A stretch of DNA of 64,000 bases from a virus. Under the pieces are notes generated by a model. That model was not told where the DNA came from. It did no database searches and saw nothing but the letters and a program-made list of their open reading frames with translations. A program made the translations under genes and the position numbers. Positions 8,434 through 15,969 of this stretch are shown here, in pieces (positions within the stretch are counted from its first letter, which is position 1; the number at the start of each line of letters is the position of its first letter). The stretch covers positions 30,583 through 94,582 of IMG/VR virus record IMGVR_UViG_3300031576_000014; one strand, written 5' to 3'.

Positions 8434-9170
8434 GCCTCGACGAGATGCTTGAGCGATTCGACCGTCGCCTTCGCGCGCGAGCGGGAGCGCTCCTGCGAGC
8501 GGTACTCGTCCGGGAAAAGCTCGGCGCACTTCATCTCGACGTCCTTGTCCGTGATCGTCTTGTTGCGCCGGCCCGCCTCCTTCTCCGCCTGGAGGAGCTT
8601 CGTCGACTCCGCCCAGAGCGTCGCGAAGACGACGTTGTTCTCCCTCTCGTAGTCCTCCTGCACGACCTTCGCCGTCACGTAGAGCTTGTTCGCCTGCCGC
8701 GAGTTCTTCTCCGCCTCGTCGAGCGCGCGCAGGACGAGCCCGTGCTCCGTCCGCCCGTCGCCCAGCTTGAGGATCTTCTCGAGCCGCTCCCAGACCTTCG
8801 GGATCTCCGCGTCCTGGAGAAAGATGCGCTCGACCGCGTACGCGAACCCTCCTGGCAGCGGAACCTTCTTCGGCGCGTTCGCGCTCTCCCAGACGAGGGC
8901 GCGCGTCGACTCCGCGCGGTCCTTCTCCTCCCGCTTCGCTCCGCTCTCGAGCGCGCGCCCCAGGTCCGCGCTCGTCTCGTCCACCTTCTTCTTCTTGTCG
9001 CCCATCTCACGGTGAAGCCTCGACGCCTCCTCGTCGCAGCGGGGACAGTACTCCGCATAGTCGATCTTGTGGCGCTCGCAGAAGCGGTCGAGCGGTGTTG
9101 TTTCCGTCGAAGACGCCGGCGGGGCCGGGTCGATGATCTGAGCCGCGGCCACCGCCTTTTTCCTTCTCAC
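8385..9170 (-). CDS. Hypothetical replication-operon protein, mainly helical
   Basis: A 261-residue protein directly downstream of DNA polymerase. GTG at 9168-9170 overlaps the polymerase stop as GTGA. The N-terminal part contains a CERH...CPRC pattern (about residues 31-45) that may bind metal. The rest is predicted to be mostly alpha-helical and highly charged (ESTKLLQAEKEAGRRNKTI), ending in a helix that resembles recombination-mediator C-termini only superficially. No family is claimed. Confidence 0.55.
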   Translation of the reverse strand: MRRKKAVAAAQIIDPAPPASSTETTPLDRFCERHKIDYAEYCPRCDEEASRLHREMGDKKKKVDETSADLGRALESGAKREEKDRAESTRALVWESANAPKKVPLPGGFAYAVERIFLQDAEIPKVWERLEKILKLGDGRTEHGLVLRALDEAEKNSRQANKLYVTAKVVQEDYERENNVVFATLWAESTKLLQAEKEAGRRNKTITDKDVEMKCAELFPDEYRSQERSRSRAKATVESLKHLVEAWESRCRSLNTMAGRR

Positions 9171-11749
9171 AGCAAGCTCGCCTCCCAGGCTTCCGTTGCC
9201 GCCCGCGCTGCCAGGCGAAGCCCGTAGATCTCCGCGAGCATCCGCTGCGACCCGGAGACGCGCAGCCTCGAATCAAGGACAGCAAGGGCACCGGACGCGA
9301 GCCGCACGTGAAGGACAAGCTGCTTCGTGCCCGGGTAGCGGACGACCGCGGCCTTGATGTCCTCGAACACGCCCTCCTCGCTCTCCAGGAGATCGACGAC
9401 GCACGCGCCCGCTGCCGGCGTCGACGCCTCGAAGCCGAGCTGCCCTTCGAGGACGCGCGCCTTCCGCCCGCGCGCCTTCGGGGGACGCACACGCTCGTAG
9501 CCCGTCTTCCAGTCGACGTCCGGGAAGGCCGCCTCGAGCAGCGCCTGCGTCGGCTTGTAGACCTGCTTCTCCCAGTAATAGAAGCGGTCGACGTCGACGT
9601 CCCCGTACTGGTCGATCGGCAGCACGACCTGCGGCGAGACGGAACCGTCTGCGACGAAGTATTCGACCCTCGTCCCCTCCCCGACGTGCTCCCCACGCTC
9701 GCGCAAGGCGCGCGCGACGCGCACGTGCGCCGGCTCCGTGCCCTTTTCGTCATCGTCCCCGCCGCCCTTGCCGTACTCGTGAAGGGGCTTCGAGATCCCC
9801 TTCACGATCACGATCTCCTCGACAGGCAGTTGATCGTTGAGCACGTGCCGGAGTGCGCGGTCGAGCGCCTCGCGGTAGGGCTCCGCCCGGAGATGCCCCT
9901 TCCCGATGAGGTCGATCATCTCTCCCTGAAGCCTGCGCGTCAGGAGGGCTGCGTCGCCGCGCTTGTACGCGAGTCCTTTGATCTCCGGTTTCGCCCCCGC
10001 CTCCGCCTGCTTGCCCTTGTAGTGCTCCCAGAACCCGACGTAGCTCTTGGCAGCGACGATCACGAGAGACCTGAACTTCTTCTCGTACGCGAGCTTGACC
10101 TCGTTGCGGACGCAGCCGGCCTCCCTCAGCATGGCCGGGAACAGCTCCGCGTTGCACCACGCGACGAAGGCCGCGAACTCCGTGTCCGAGACGTTGTCGA
10201 CGAAGATGGCGTCCGTGTCGCCGTACCCGACGCGCAGGCTCCGCTCCGCCGCCGCCGCGATCGTGCTCTTCAGCAACCAAACGCCGTTCTGCGTGATCGA
10301 CTCCGCGACGCGCTTGTCGAAGTAGCGCGAGAACATCGACCCGACGACCCCGTAGAACGCGAGCCCTACGACCTTGTACGCCGCCGACTTCCTGCCCGCC
10401 GCGTGCCACGCTTCCGTGCCCGGCGGAAGCTCCGCCTTCTTCTCGACCCAAACCTGGCGCTTGCTCATCAGGTCGCGCAGCGCCGTCGGCAAGATGCCCT
10501 CCGCACCGTTGTCGAAGTGGTGGCCGGTGAGGGGACAGCGGCAGAGACCTTCGGGGACCGGGCCCGCCGGGGACGCGTCCCGCCAGGTCTCTGGGCTCAT
10601 GTTCCACGTCAAGATGATCGACGGGTAGATCGACGCGAAGTCCGCGACGTGGACGCCGCGGGCGATCCCGCGAAACTCCGGCTCCATCACGTGCGCGCCC
10701 TCGTACTGCTCCGGCTTCAGACCCTCCTTGTAGAACTTCGTCGGGAAGCGCACGCCGCGCTCCTGCCCGAGCCGGAGCATGTAGCCGTCCATCTGCTGCG
10801 TCGGAAGGAGCCCGCGCGAGTCCGGGAGCACGCGGCAGACCTCCGCGATCGTGTTGAAGAGGTCGCCGAAGCCGGTCTTCTCCTCGATCTCGCGGAGAAG
10901 CACCGCATCCTTCAGGTTGTACTTCGGAAGGCGAGGATCCTTCGCCGCCCACGACTCGTACGTCCGGGACGCGTCGAAGTCGTCCTTCCCGTGTCCGAGG
11001 ATCGCCGTCGCGATGCTGTGGAGCTTCATCGACTGCTTCTCGTCGCCGCTCTCCGCGCTCATCTTGTTCATGCGCTCGAAGAGCGCGAGATGGTCGAGGT
11101 AGTGGAGCCTCCGCGTCTCGACTCCGAGGTTCAGGAGGTCCGTTCGCGCCCACCAGACGGGAAAGTCGAAACCGTCGCCGGACCAGGCGAGAACCTGGTC
11201 GTAGCCCTCCATCAGCTCCCAAAGCTCGCCGAGCAGGTCGCCCTCGGCGCCGTTCGTCTCCTCCGCGAGCACGCGCACGAGAGCGGTCTCCCCGTCGTCG
11301 ACGACCGCCCAGGAAAGGACGCGCGCGTCCTCTTTGCGCGAGAAGGGCACGCGCGAGTCGATCTCGAAGTCGACGTAGCAGCGGCGCGGCTTCTCGATCG
11401 TCGCTCCCGTGTCGGTGAACCATCGCCGCACCGCTCCGACGTCTGCCTCGTACGTCTTGACGCCCTTCGAGTCGAAGAAGGACGTGTTCTCCCCGCGCGT
11501 CCGGCACATCTGGGATCGCACGTAGTCGTCCTTGAAGCCGAGCCTTGCCCAGCTCCCCTCGACCTTGAACTCCCGCGTGAAGCGCGAGCTGCGAAGCTGG
11601 CGCGCGAGCGCTTCGTCGACGTCCGCGGCGCGGAGGTACGCGACCCACTCCGCGCGCTCGCGGCGCTCGAAGAGCTTCCCCTGCGCGTCGCGCCGCCAGA
11701 TCGAGACCTGGTTGCCGTCGACGAACGCGCTCAGGATCGGGTCGGTCAT
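9167..11749 (-). CDS. Family B DNA polymerase with 3'-5' exonuclease
   Basis: This 860-residue replicative polymerase carries both activities. Exonuclease motifs are VDFEID (Asp127, Glu129), GFDFP (Asp195) and YNLKDA (Tyr277, Asp281). Polymerase motif A is DFASIYPS at 370-377, motif B is KVVGLAFYG ending near 467, and motif C is YGDTD at 509-513. The ATG at 11747-11749 is preferred over a GTG lying inside the palindromic repeat at 11772-11791. The palindrome is 22 bases upstream of the ATG, so it would be in or just before the leader of this mRNA. The gene overlaps its downstream neighbour as GTGA. Confidence 0.93.
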   Translation of the reverse strand: MTDPILSAFVDGNQVSIWRRDAQGKLFERRERAEWVAYLRAADVDEALARQLRSSRFTREFKVEGSWARLGFKDDYVRSQMCRTRGENTSFFDSKGVKTYEADVGAVRRWFTDTGATIEKPRRCYVDFEIDSRVPFSRKEDARVLSWAVVDDGETALVRVLAEETNGAEGDLLGELWELMEGYDQVLAWSGDGFDFPVWWARTDLLNLGVETRRLHYLDHLALFERMNKMSAESGDEKQSMKLHSIATAILGHGKDDFDASRTYESWAAKDPRLPKYNLKDAVLLREIEEKTGFGDLFNTIAEVCRVLPDSRGLLPTQQMDGYMLRLGQERGVRFPTKFYKEGLKPEQYEGAHVMEPEFRGIARGVHVADFASIYPSIILTWNMSPETWRDASPAGPVPEGLCRCPLTGHHFDNGAEGILPTALRDLMSKRQVWVEKKAELPPGTEAWHAAGRKSAAYKVVGLAFYGVVGSMFSRYFDKRVAESITQNGVWLLKSTIAAAAERSLRVGYGDTDAIFVDNVSDTEFAAFVAWCNAELFPAMLREAGCVRNEVKLAYEKKFRSLVIVAAKSYVGFWEHYKGKQAEAGAKPEIKGLAYKRGDAALLTRRLQGEMIDLIGKGHLRAEPYREALDRALRHVLNDQLPVEEIVIVKGISKPLHEYGKGGGDDDEKGTEPAHVRVARALRERGEHVGEGTRVEYFVADGSVSPQVVLPIDQYGDVDVDRFYYWEKQVYKPTQALLEAAFPDVDWKTGYERVRPPKARGRKARVLEGQLGFEASTPAAGACVVDLLESEEGVFEDIKAAVVRYPGTKQLVLHVRLASGALAVLDSRLRVSGSQRMLAEIYGLRLAARAATEAWEASLL

Positions 11750-11771
11750 CTCTGCGTTGGTTTGCCGCCCC

Positions 11772-11791
11772 ACGTAAACCGCGGTTTACGT
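11772..11791. repeat. 20-bp perfect palindrome, copy 1
   Basis: ACGTAAACCGCGGTTTACGT, 12 bases after the stop of the 11803-12906 gene and 22 bases before the polymerase ATG. It is preceded on the plus strand by GCCC. It is the first of seven identical copies. Confidence 0.95.
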
Positions 11792-11802
11792 CGACCGCCT
11801 GG

Positions 11803-12906
11803 CTATTCTTCGCGCCTGTCGACCGGGACGACGGAAAGCTCGAGCTGCCCGGTGCTGCTCTCCCGGACGGCGATCTCGAGGTGGACCCCGTTCGTCCCCT
11901 CGACGACGCCGTACGGTTGGTCGGCGAGCCTCCGCGCCGGCTTCGGCTCCTGGCCCCTCTTCGCCGGCCTCGCCCAGAGCTTGACGCGCTGGCGCTCCGC
12001 CGGGACGAGGATGGTGAGCGTCTTCTCCCGCCTGTTCTTCTCCGTCGACGCCCTCGTCGCCGCCTCCGTCCGCGCCCCCGCCTTCGCCTTGCGCCGCTTG
12101 CCCTTCTCGAGCTGCTCGCGCACCTGCTGGTGGGACGGCACCGCTCCCCCCTCCGTCAGCTTGCCCCGCGTCTCGACGTCGAGCTTGACCATCAGCCGGA
12201 GCGTCTTCCCGCTGTTGAACTTCTTCGCCTGCTCCTCCGTGAAGTTCTCCGCAACCTCCATCAGCGAGTAGATGTACTGCGGCGTGAAGTTCAGCTCGCC
12301 CTCGCAGAACTGGTTGAAGCCCTTGTACTTCGGCTTCCCTGCGTCGTCGCTGCGCTGCTTCCAAAGCTCCGTCTTGTAGACGGCGCGGAAGATGTAGTCG
12401 CCGAGCTTCCACGCCCAGAGTGCCCCGTCGCCCTTCATCTGCTGGATGCGCGCGACCGCCTCGTCGAGGGCGCGCGTGCCCGCCGTCGTTCCTCCCCCGC
12501 CCGCGAGCGCGAGCGACCTCGTCTGCTGCTGCTTCTCCGCGTTCTCCATCTTCAGCTCCTCTTCTTCGGGTTCGTCGCCCGCGTCCTCGTCGCTTTCCTT
12601 CTCCCCGCTGAGCGGGGCACGGTCCGCGTCGCCGCAGAACGGACAGTGGTCGAGCGCGGCGTCCGAGTCGCCCCCGCACCGGTCACACGTCGCGCGGTCC
12701 TCTGTCGGGATCGATTCGTAGAACTTCGCGAGGTCGGCCACCGCCCTCGCGACCCCGGCCTCGTCCGTCGAGATCTCCGTGCCCAGGGCGTCCAGACACG
12801 CCTTTTTGAGCACCTCGACGGAGACCTCCCCGAGGTCGACGTCGGCGACCTTTCCATGAAGCTTCTTCTTCGCTGCGCTCGTTTTCTTCTTCCGGCGGCT
12901 GCTCAC
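11803..12906 (-). CDS. Putative DNA-binding protein with zinc ribbon and HTH-like region
   Basis: A 367-residue protein. A basic N-terminal tail (RRKKKTSAAKKK) is followed by a helical region and a CDRC...CPFC zinc ribbon (about residues 74-91). After an acidic linker comes a segment (about 160-230; WAWKLGDYIFRAVY...FNQFCEGELN...YIYSLMEVAENF) resembling the plasmid and phage DNA-binding families in which a helix pair precedes an HTH. The C-terminus is Lys/Arg-rich then beta-like. GTG at 12904-12906 overlaps the sigma-like gene stop. Copies of the palindrome flank this gene pair, making it a candidate binder; that is inference. Confidence 0.55.
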   Translation of the reverse strand: MSSRRKKKTSAAKKKLHGKVADVDLGEVSVEVLKKACLDALGTEISTDEAGVARAVADLAKFYESIPTEDRATCDRCGGDSDAALDHCPFCGDADRAPLSGEKESDEDAGDEPEEEELKMENAEKQQQTRSLALAGGGGTTAGTRALDEAVARIQQMKGDGALWAWKLGDYIFRAVYKTELWKQRSDDAGKPKYKGFNQFCEGELNFTPQYIYSLMEVAENFTEEQAKKFNSGKTLRLMVKLDVETRGKLTEGGAVPSHQQVREQLEKGKRRKAKAGARTEAATRASTEKNRREKTLTILVPAERQRVKLWARPAKRGQEPKPARRLADQPYGVVEGTNGVHLEIAVRESSTGQLELSVVPVDRREE

Positions 12907-13508
12907 GGGGACACCTCCATCGCGATGCTCCTCACTATGCCGCGCACGTCCGCCCGCGCGTGCTCCCGGCTCTGCCAGCGGTAGCGGAGCCTTTCGCGGC
13001 AGTCGTCGTAGATCTCGTCCGCCGCGGCGTCCGCGTCGCGCGCGCCCGCGTACGCGCGCAGGACGTCCTGGAAAGGCAGCCTCGCTATCGCGCGCCGGAG
13101 GTCGAGCGCCTCCTCCTGGCCGTCCTCGACCGGGATCTCCACGTCCCCCGCCTCTTCTCCGGCCTTCGCAAGGCTGCTCATGGGTGCCTCGAACCGGGAC
13201 GGACCCTTCCTCCGGTGCTGCTCCGCCCCGCGCGCCTTGTGCGCGACCTTGATCGTCGCCTTGATGGCCGCGAAAGAAACGAAGGACCAGGCCGGACAGC
13301 CGCGCGCCGCGTCGAACTTCCCGACCGCCTTCCACGCGAAGAAAAGCAGTTCCTGATAAAGGTCCTCCGCCGTCATCCAGGTCGGCAGACGGAACGAGCG
13401 CGCGATCGCGTGCGCGCGGCCCCTCCACGCCGGCGCTGTCCCGCGCACGAACTGCTCGAAGGTGACGGACCCGTCTCTCGCCCCGCGGGCGATCTCCTCG
13501 TTGTTCAT
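12903..13508 (-). CDS. Sigma-70-like RNA polymerase factor
   Basis: A 201-residue protein whose residues about 28-95 read like sigma region 2: helical AHAIARSF, then MTAEDLYQELLFFAWKAVGKFD, then the aromatic SFVSFAAIKATIKVAHKARG stretch that in sigma factors contacts the -10 element. Region 4 is weak or diverged. It could redirect host RNA polymerase to phage promoters. ATG at 13506-13508 is chosen; a frame running further up has no conserved content. A palindrome copy lies 120 bases upstream in an otherwise non-coding leader of about 210 bases, the longest gap in the replication module. Confidence 0.65.
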   Translation of the reverse strand: MNNEEIARGARDGSVTFEQFVRGTAPAWRGRAHAIARSFRLPTWMTAEDLYQELLFFAWKAVGKFDAARGCPAWSFVSFAAIKATIKVAHKARGAEQHRRKGPSRFEAPMSSLAKAGEEAGDVEIPVEDGQEEALDLRRAIARLPFQDVLRAYAGARDADAAADEIYDDCRERLRYRWQSREHARADVRGIVRSIAMEVSP

Positions 13509-13627
13509 CTTCCACGCTCCCGGCGCCTTGGGCGCCCTCTGCGAAAACGACTGCACGATCCCTTGGGGATCGATCCATTCTTAGCCGCCGCGCACTGCGT
13601 TTGGAAGCGCTTTCTCGGCCTGTTCCG

Positions 13628-13647
13628 ACGTAAACCGCGGTTTACGT
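13628..13647. repeat. 20-bp perfect palindrome, copy 2
   Basis: ACGTAAACCGCGGTTTACGT inside the 210-base gap 13509-13718 between the sigma-like gene and the gene upstream of it. A short GC hairpin (CGCGCG-AA-CGCGCG, near 13670) lies beside it. Nothing else recognisable is in this gap. Confidence 0.95.
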
Positions 13648-13718
13648 GAGGGCGGTCATCGAAGTCCCGCGCGAACGCGCGGTGTTCGCCCGCAATGCCT
13701 TACGATCCGCTTCAACTG

Positions 13719-14261
13719 TCACTTTTCGGCCGTCTCCCTGAGCCGACGAGCGAGGTCGGCGAGCTGGTCGAGCGACGCTTCGCGCTGCTCCGTCCTCTCC
13801 ACGTGGATCTCGAGCGCCTGCGCGACCGTCTCCCGGAAGCCGTCGAGCACGTCCGCCGTCAGGTCCTCGTCGACGGGCGCGCGGAACACGAGCCTCTCGC
13901 GGTTCGTCCGCCGCACGAAGAGGAGCCGCCCGAGCCGCCCGAGCACGAGCACCTCTGGATCGTCGTAGCGGACCGGCTTGTCCCGGTTCTGCTCCGCGCT
14001 GAGCACCCGCAGCCCCTGGAAAGGCTCGAACGTCCCGGGGATCGTCTTGCCGGCGTCGATCCCCCGGGTCTCTGTGTAGGAGCACGTCAGGTTCGGCAGC
14101 CCCCGGAGCGGCTCGCCGCGGAGCGCCTCGACCAGCCGATCCTCGAGCGCCCTGACAGCCTTCCTCGCCTCGTCGTTCGCCATCGCCCGTTTCTCCGAGA
14201 GCCGGCGCGAGCCCCGCGAGGTCTCGTCGAAGAGAAGATCGAGAGCCGCGCTCGTGCCCAT
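13719..14261 (-). CDS. Hypothetical protein
   Basis: A 180-residue protein of unknown function. ATG at 14259-14261 follows an AGAGG ribosome binding site; an in-frame Met about 25 residues later is an alternative. The sequence mixes amphipathic helices at both ends with a beta-like middle (EVLVLGRLGRLLFVRR). It lies between the HTH protein and the palindrome upstream of the sigma-like gene. Confidence 0.55.
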   Translation of the reverse strand: MGTSAALDLLFDETSRGSRRLSEKRAMANDEARKAVRALEDRLVEALRGEPLRGLPNLTCSYTETRGIDAGKTIPGTFEPFQGLRVLSAEQNRDKPVRYDDPEVLVLGRLGRLLFVRRTNRERLVFRAPVDEDLTADVLDGFRETVAQALEIHVERTEQREASLDQLADLARRLRETAEK

Positions 14262-14287
14262 GCCTCTAGTGGAGAACAATGCCGCCT

Positions 14288-14485
14288 TCAGGGCAAGCTC
14301 GGCAGCCGGTAGCGCCGCCGCCAACGGTCGCGCACCTCGTTGACGCGCGCCCCCAGCCCCCGGACGGTCAGGGTCTTCTTCAGGCACCCGTACGTCGTGC
14401 GCAGCTCCTCCGCCGCCTTCCTCGCGTCACCCTTGCACGCTTCGAACGCCGAGAGAATCTCCTCGTCCGTTATCGCCGAGCGCAT
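14288..14485 (-). CDS. Small helix-turn-helix protein (Fis-like)
   Basis: A 65-residue protein consisting almost wholly of a helix-turn-helix: ITDEEILSAF (first helix), GDARKAAEELRTTYGCLKKTL (turn and recognition helix), then a basic C-terminus (RDRWRRRYRL). It resembles the Fis-type HTH used by small phage regulators. It overlaps the primase 3' end by 59 bases. It is another candidate to bind the palindromic repeats, though nothing in the sequence proves that. Confidence 0.65.
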   Translation of the reverse strand: MRSAITDEEILSAFEACKGDARKAAEELRTTYGCLKKTLTVRGLGARVNEVRDRWRRRYRLPSLP

Positions 14486-15452
14486 CGATGATCCTTTGCC
14501 TCAAGGCCGGCCTTCCGAGGTCGGCCGCGTCCGTGCCCTCCGGCAATCTTACCCGCAACGTCTTCGCATGGCGCGCGAGCGCCCCCTCGAGCGCCTTCGC
14601 CGCCTTCTCCCCCGCCGCGTCCGGGTCGGTCAGGAGAAGGACGAGCTTCCAGGTCGAGAGCTTGCGCACGTACTCGCCGACGCGCGCGTCCGCGAGCGGG
14701 TTCGAGCCCGCGATGGCCGCGACGCAGAACGACGTCGCCTTCTCGACCGCGAGCGCGTTGACCGCCCCCTCGACGACCGCGACCGTGTGCCGGATCTCCT
14801 TGCGCACCCACCGCGCCTCGCCGAACATCACCCCCGTGTCCGCGCCCTCCTTCGGGTGCGGTTCCAGGTAGCGTTTGAGCTGCCCCGTGAACGTCCTGGC
14901 CGTGTACCCGCGAAGATCCCCGCGCGCGTCCCTGTACGGGAAAACGATGCGGCCCGCGAGCCTGCCCGAGAGCGCGTAGCCGATCCCCCAACACTTGACC
15001 TGCCAGTCATCGATCCCGCGCGAGAGCACGTAATCGCGCGCGGACGCCGGCCAACGCTCGAACGGGTCCCAGCAAACGCCCGGCGGGTCCCTCACCGGGT
15101 CGCTCCTCCGCAGAGGACGGCGATCCCGCACCTCCAACCGCGTCGAACCGGGGAGTGGTGACGTGTCCTCTTCGCCCTTCAGCCAGACCCGCGCCTCCTC
15201 TCGCGGGACACCGAGGACGTGCTCGGCGAGATCGAGCAGCGTGCCCCCGAACGAGCATGGATAGCAGTTGTGCCATCCGTCTTTCTTCGTCCCAGGCGCG
15301 TCGACGATGCGCCAGCTCGGCGTGCGGTCCGCGTGCCTCTTGTTCGGGCAGAGCGCCGTCCACTCCCGCCCGCGCTTCTTCGCGTCGATGCCGAGCCTCT
15401 TCAAAACGCGTTCGACTCGCGTCATGCGTCGTTTCTCACCTGCAATGCTCAT
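14427..15452 (-). CDS. DnaG-like primase (CHC2 zinc finger and TOPRIM)
   Basis: A 341-residue primase that should make RNA primers for replication. The N-terminal CHC2-type zinc site uses Cys35, His40, Cys63 and Cys66. The TOPRIM core has VVEGAVNAL (Glu228) and LLLTDPDAAG (Asp276, Asp278). There is no helicase domain; that role falls to the DnaB-like gene two genes upstream. ATG at 15450-15452 overlaps the DnaA-like gene stop as ATGA. At 341 residues it is shorter than bacterial DnaG because the C-terminal helicase-interaction domain is absent. Confidence 0.85.
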   Translation of the reverse strand: MSIAGEKRRMTRVERVLKRLGIDAKKRGREWTALCPNKRHADRTPSWRIVDAPGTKKDGWHNCYPCSFGGTLLDLAEHVLGVPREEARVWLKGEEDTSPLPGSTRLEVRDRRPLRRSDPVRDPPGVCWDPFERWPASARDYVLSRGIDDWQVKCWGIGYALSGRLAGRIVFPYRDARGDLRGYTARTFTGQLKRYLEPHPKEGADTGVMFGEARWVRKEIRHTVAVVEGAVNALAVEKATSFCVAAIAGSNPLADARVGEYVRKLSTWKLVLLLTDPDAAGEKAAKALEGALARHAKTLRVRLPEGTDAADLGRPALRQRIIDALGDNGRGDSLGVRSVQG

Positions 15453-15814
15453 CGGGCGTGTTCTGGATCGGGTTCCCTCAACCGCTCGAACAGGCTCGCA
15501 ACGGCTTGCTCTACGCGGGAATCTTTGGAAACGAGCCTTCTGCGGATCTCGCGCTCCGCCAGAAGGACTGTCGTGTGGTTGCGCCGTTTGAACGCGCGGG
15601 CCAGCATCGGGTAGGACGCGTCCGTCCTCATGCGCGCCACGTACATCGCCACGTGCCGGGCGAAGGCGACCGGCCTCACGCGGCTCGGGCCGAGGAGATC
15701 GTCCAGCGAAACACCGAGCTGCTCGGCCGCCAAGCGCTGGATCCGGTCGACGATCGGCTCGGCCTGCATCCATTTTTGGCGCCACTCTCCGGCACGCTGT
15801 CTTTTGATGATCAC
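15449..15814 (-). CDS. Free-standing DnaA domain IV-like DNA-binding protein
   Basis: A 121-residue protein matching the C-terminal DNA-binding domain of DnaA. SLDDLLGPSRVRPVAFARHVAMY is followed by the DnaA signature RNHTTVLLAEREI at 78-90. There is no AAA+ domain. It probably recognises an origin sequence and helps load the neighbouring DnaB-like helicase and primase. GTG at 15812-15814 overlaps the preceding stop as GTGA, which fixes the start. No consensus DnaA box was noticed in this window. Confidence 0.8.
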   Translation of the reverse strand: MIIKRQRAGEWRQKWMQAEPIVDRIQRLAAEQLGVSLDDLLGPSRVRPVAFARHVAMYVARMRTDASYPMLARAFKRRNHTTVLLAEREIRRRLVSKDSRVEQAVASLFERLREPDPEHAR

Positions 15815-15969
15815 CGCCGCACCTTCGATCGCTTGCGCTTGAGCGTGCGCGCGCGGACGAGGATCGAGTACTCCGCATCTTTCTCGCACTCGCGCAGCAG
15901 CTCATCGTAATCCAAACGCCGCCATCGTCCCCCGGCTGCGTCGAGCATCTCCAGCACTCGCTTGCTCAT
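15811..15969 (-). CDS. Small basic protein, 52 residues
   Basis: A short gene joined to the DnaB-like gene by ATGA at its start and to the DnaA-like gene by GTGA at its end, which argues strongly that it is translated. The product begins MSKRVLEMLDAAGG, has an acidic middle (YDELLRECEKDAEY) and ends very basic (KRKRSKVRR). Function is unknown; its position suggests a helper in replication initiation. Confidence 0.6.
   Translation of the reverse strand: MSKRVLEMLDAAGGRWRRLDYDELLRECEKDAEYSILVRARTLKRKRSKVRR

Noticed and set aside
9308-12271. Plus-strand open frame of nearly 1000 codons opposite the polymerase
   Set aside because: It is Arg/Leu/Val/Asp-rich without domains, a typical antisense shadow at high GC; the minus strand carries all polymerase motifs.
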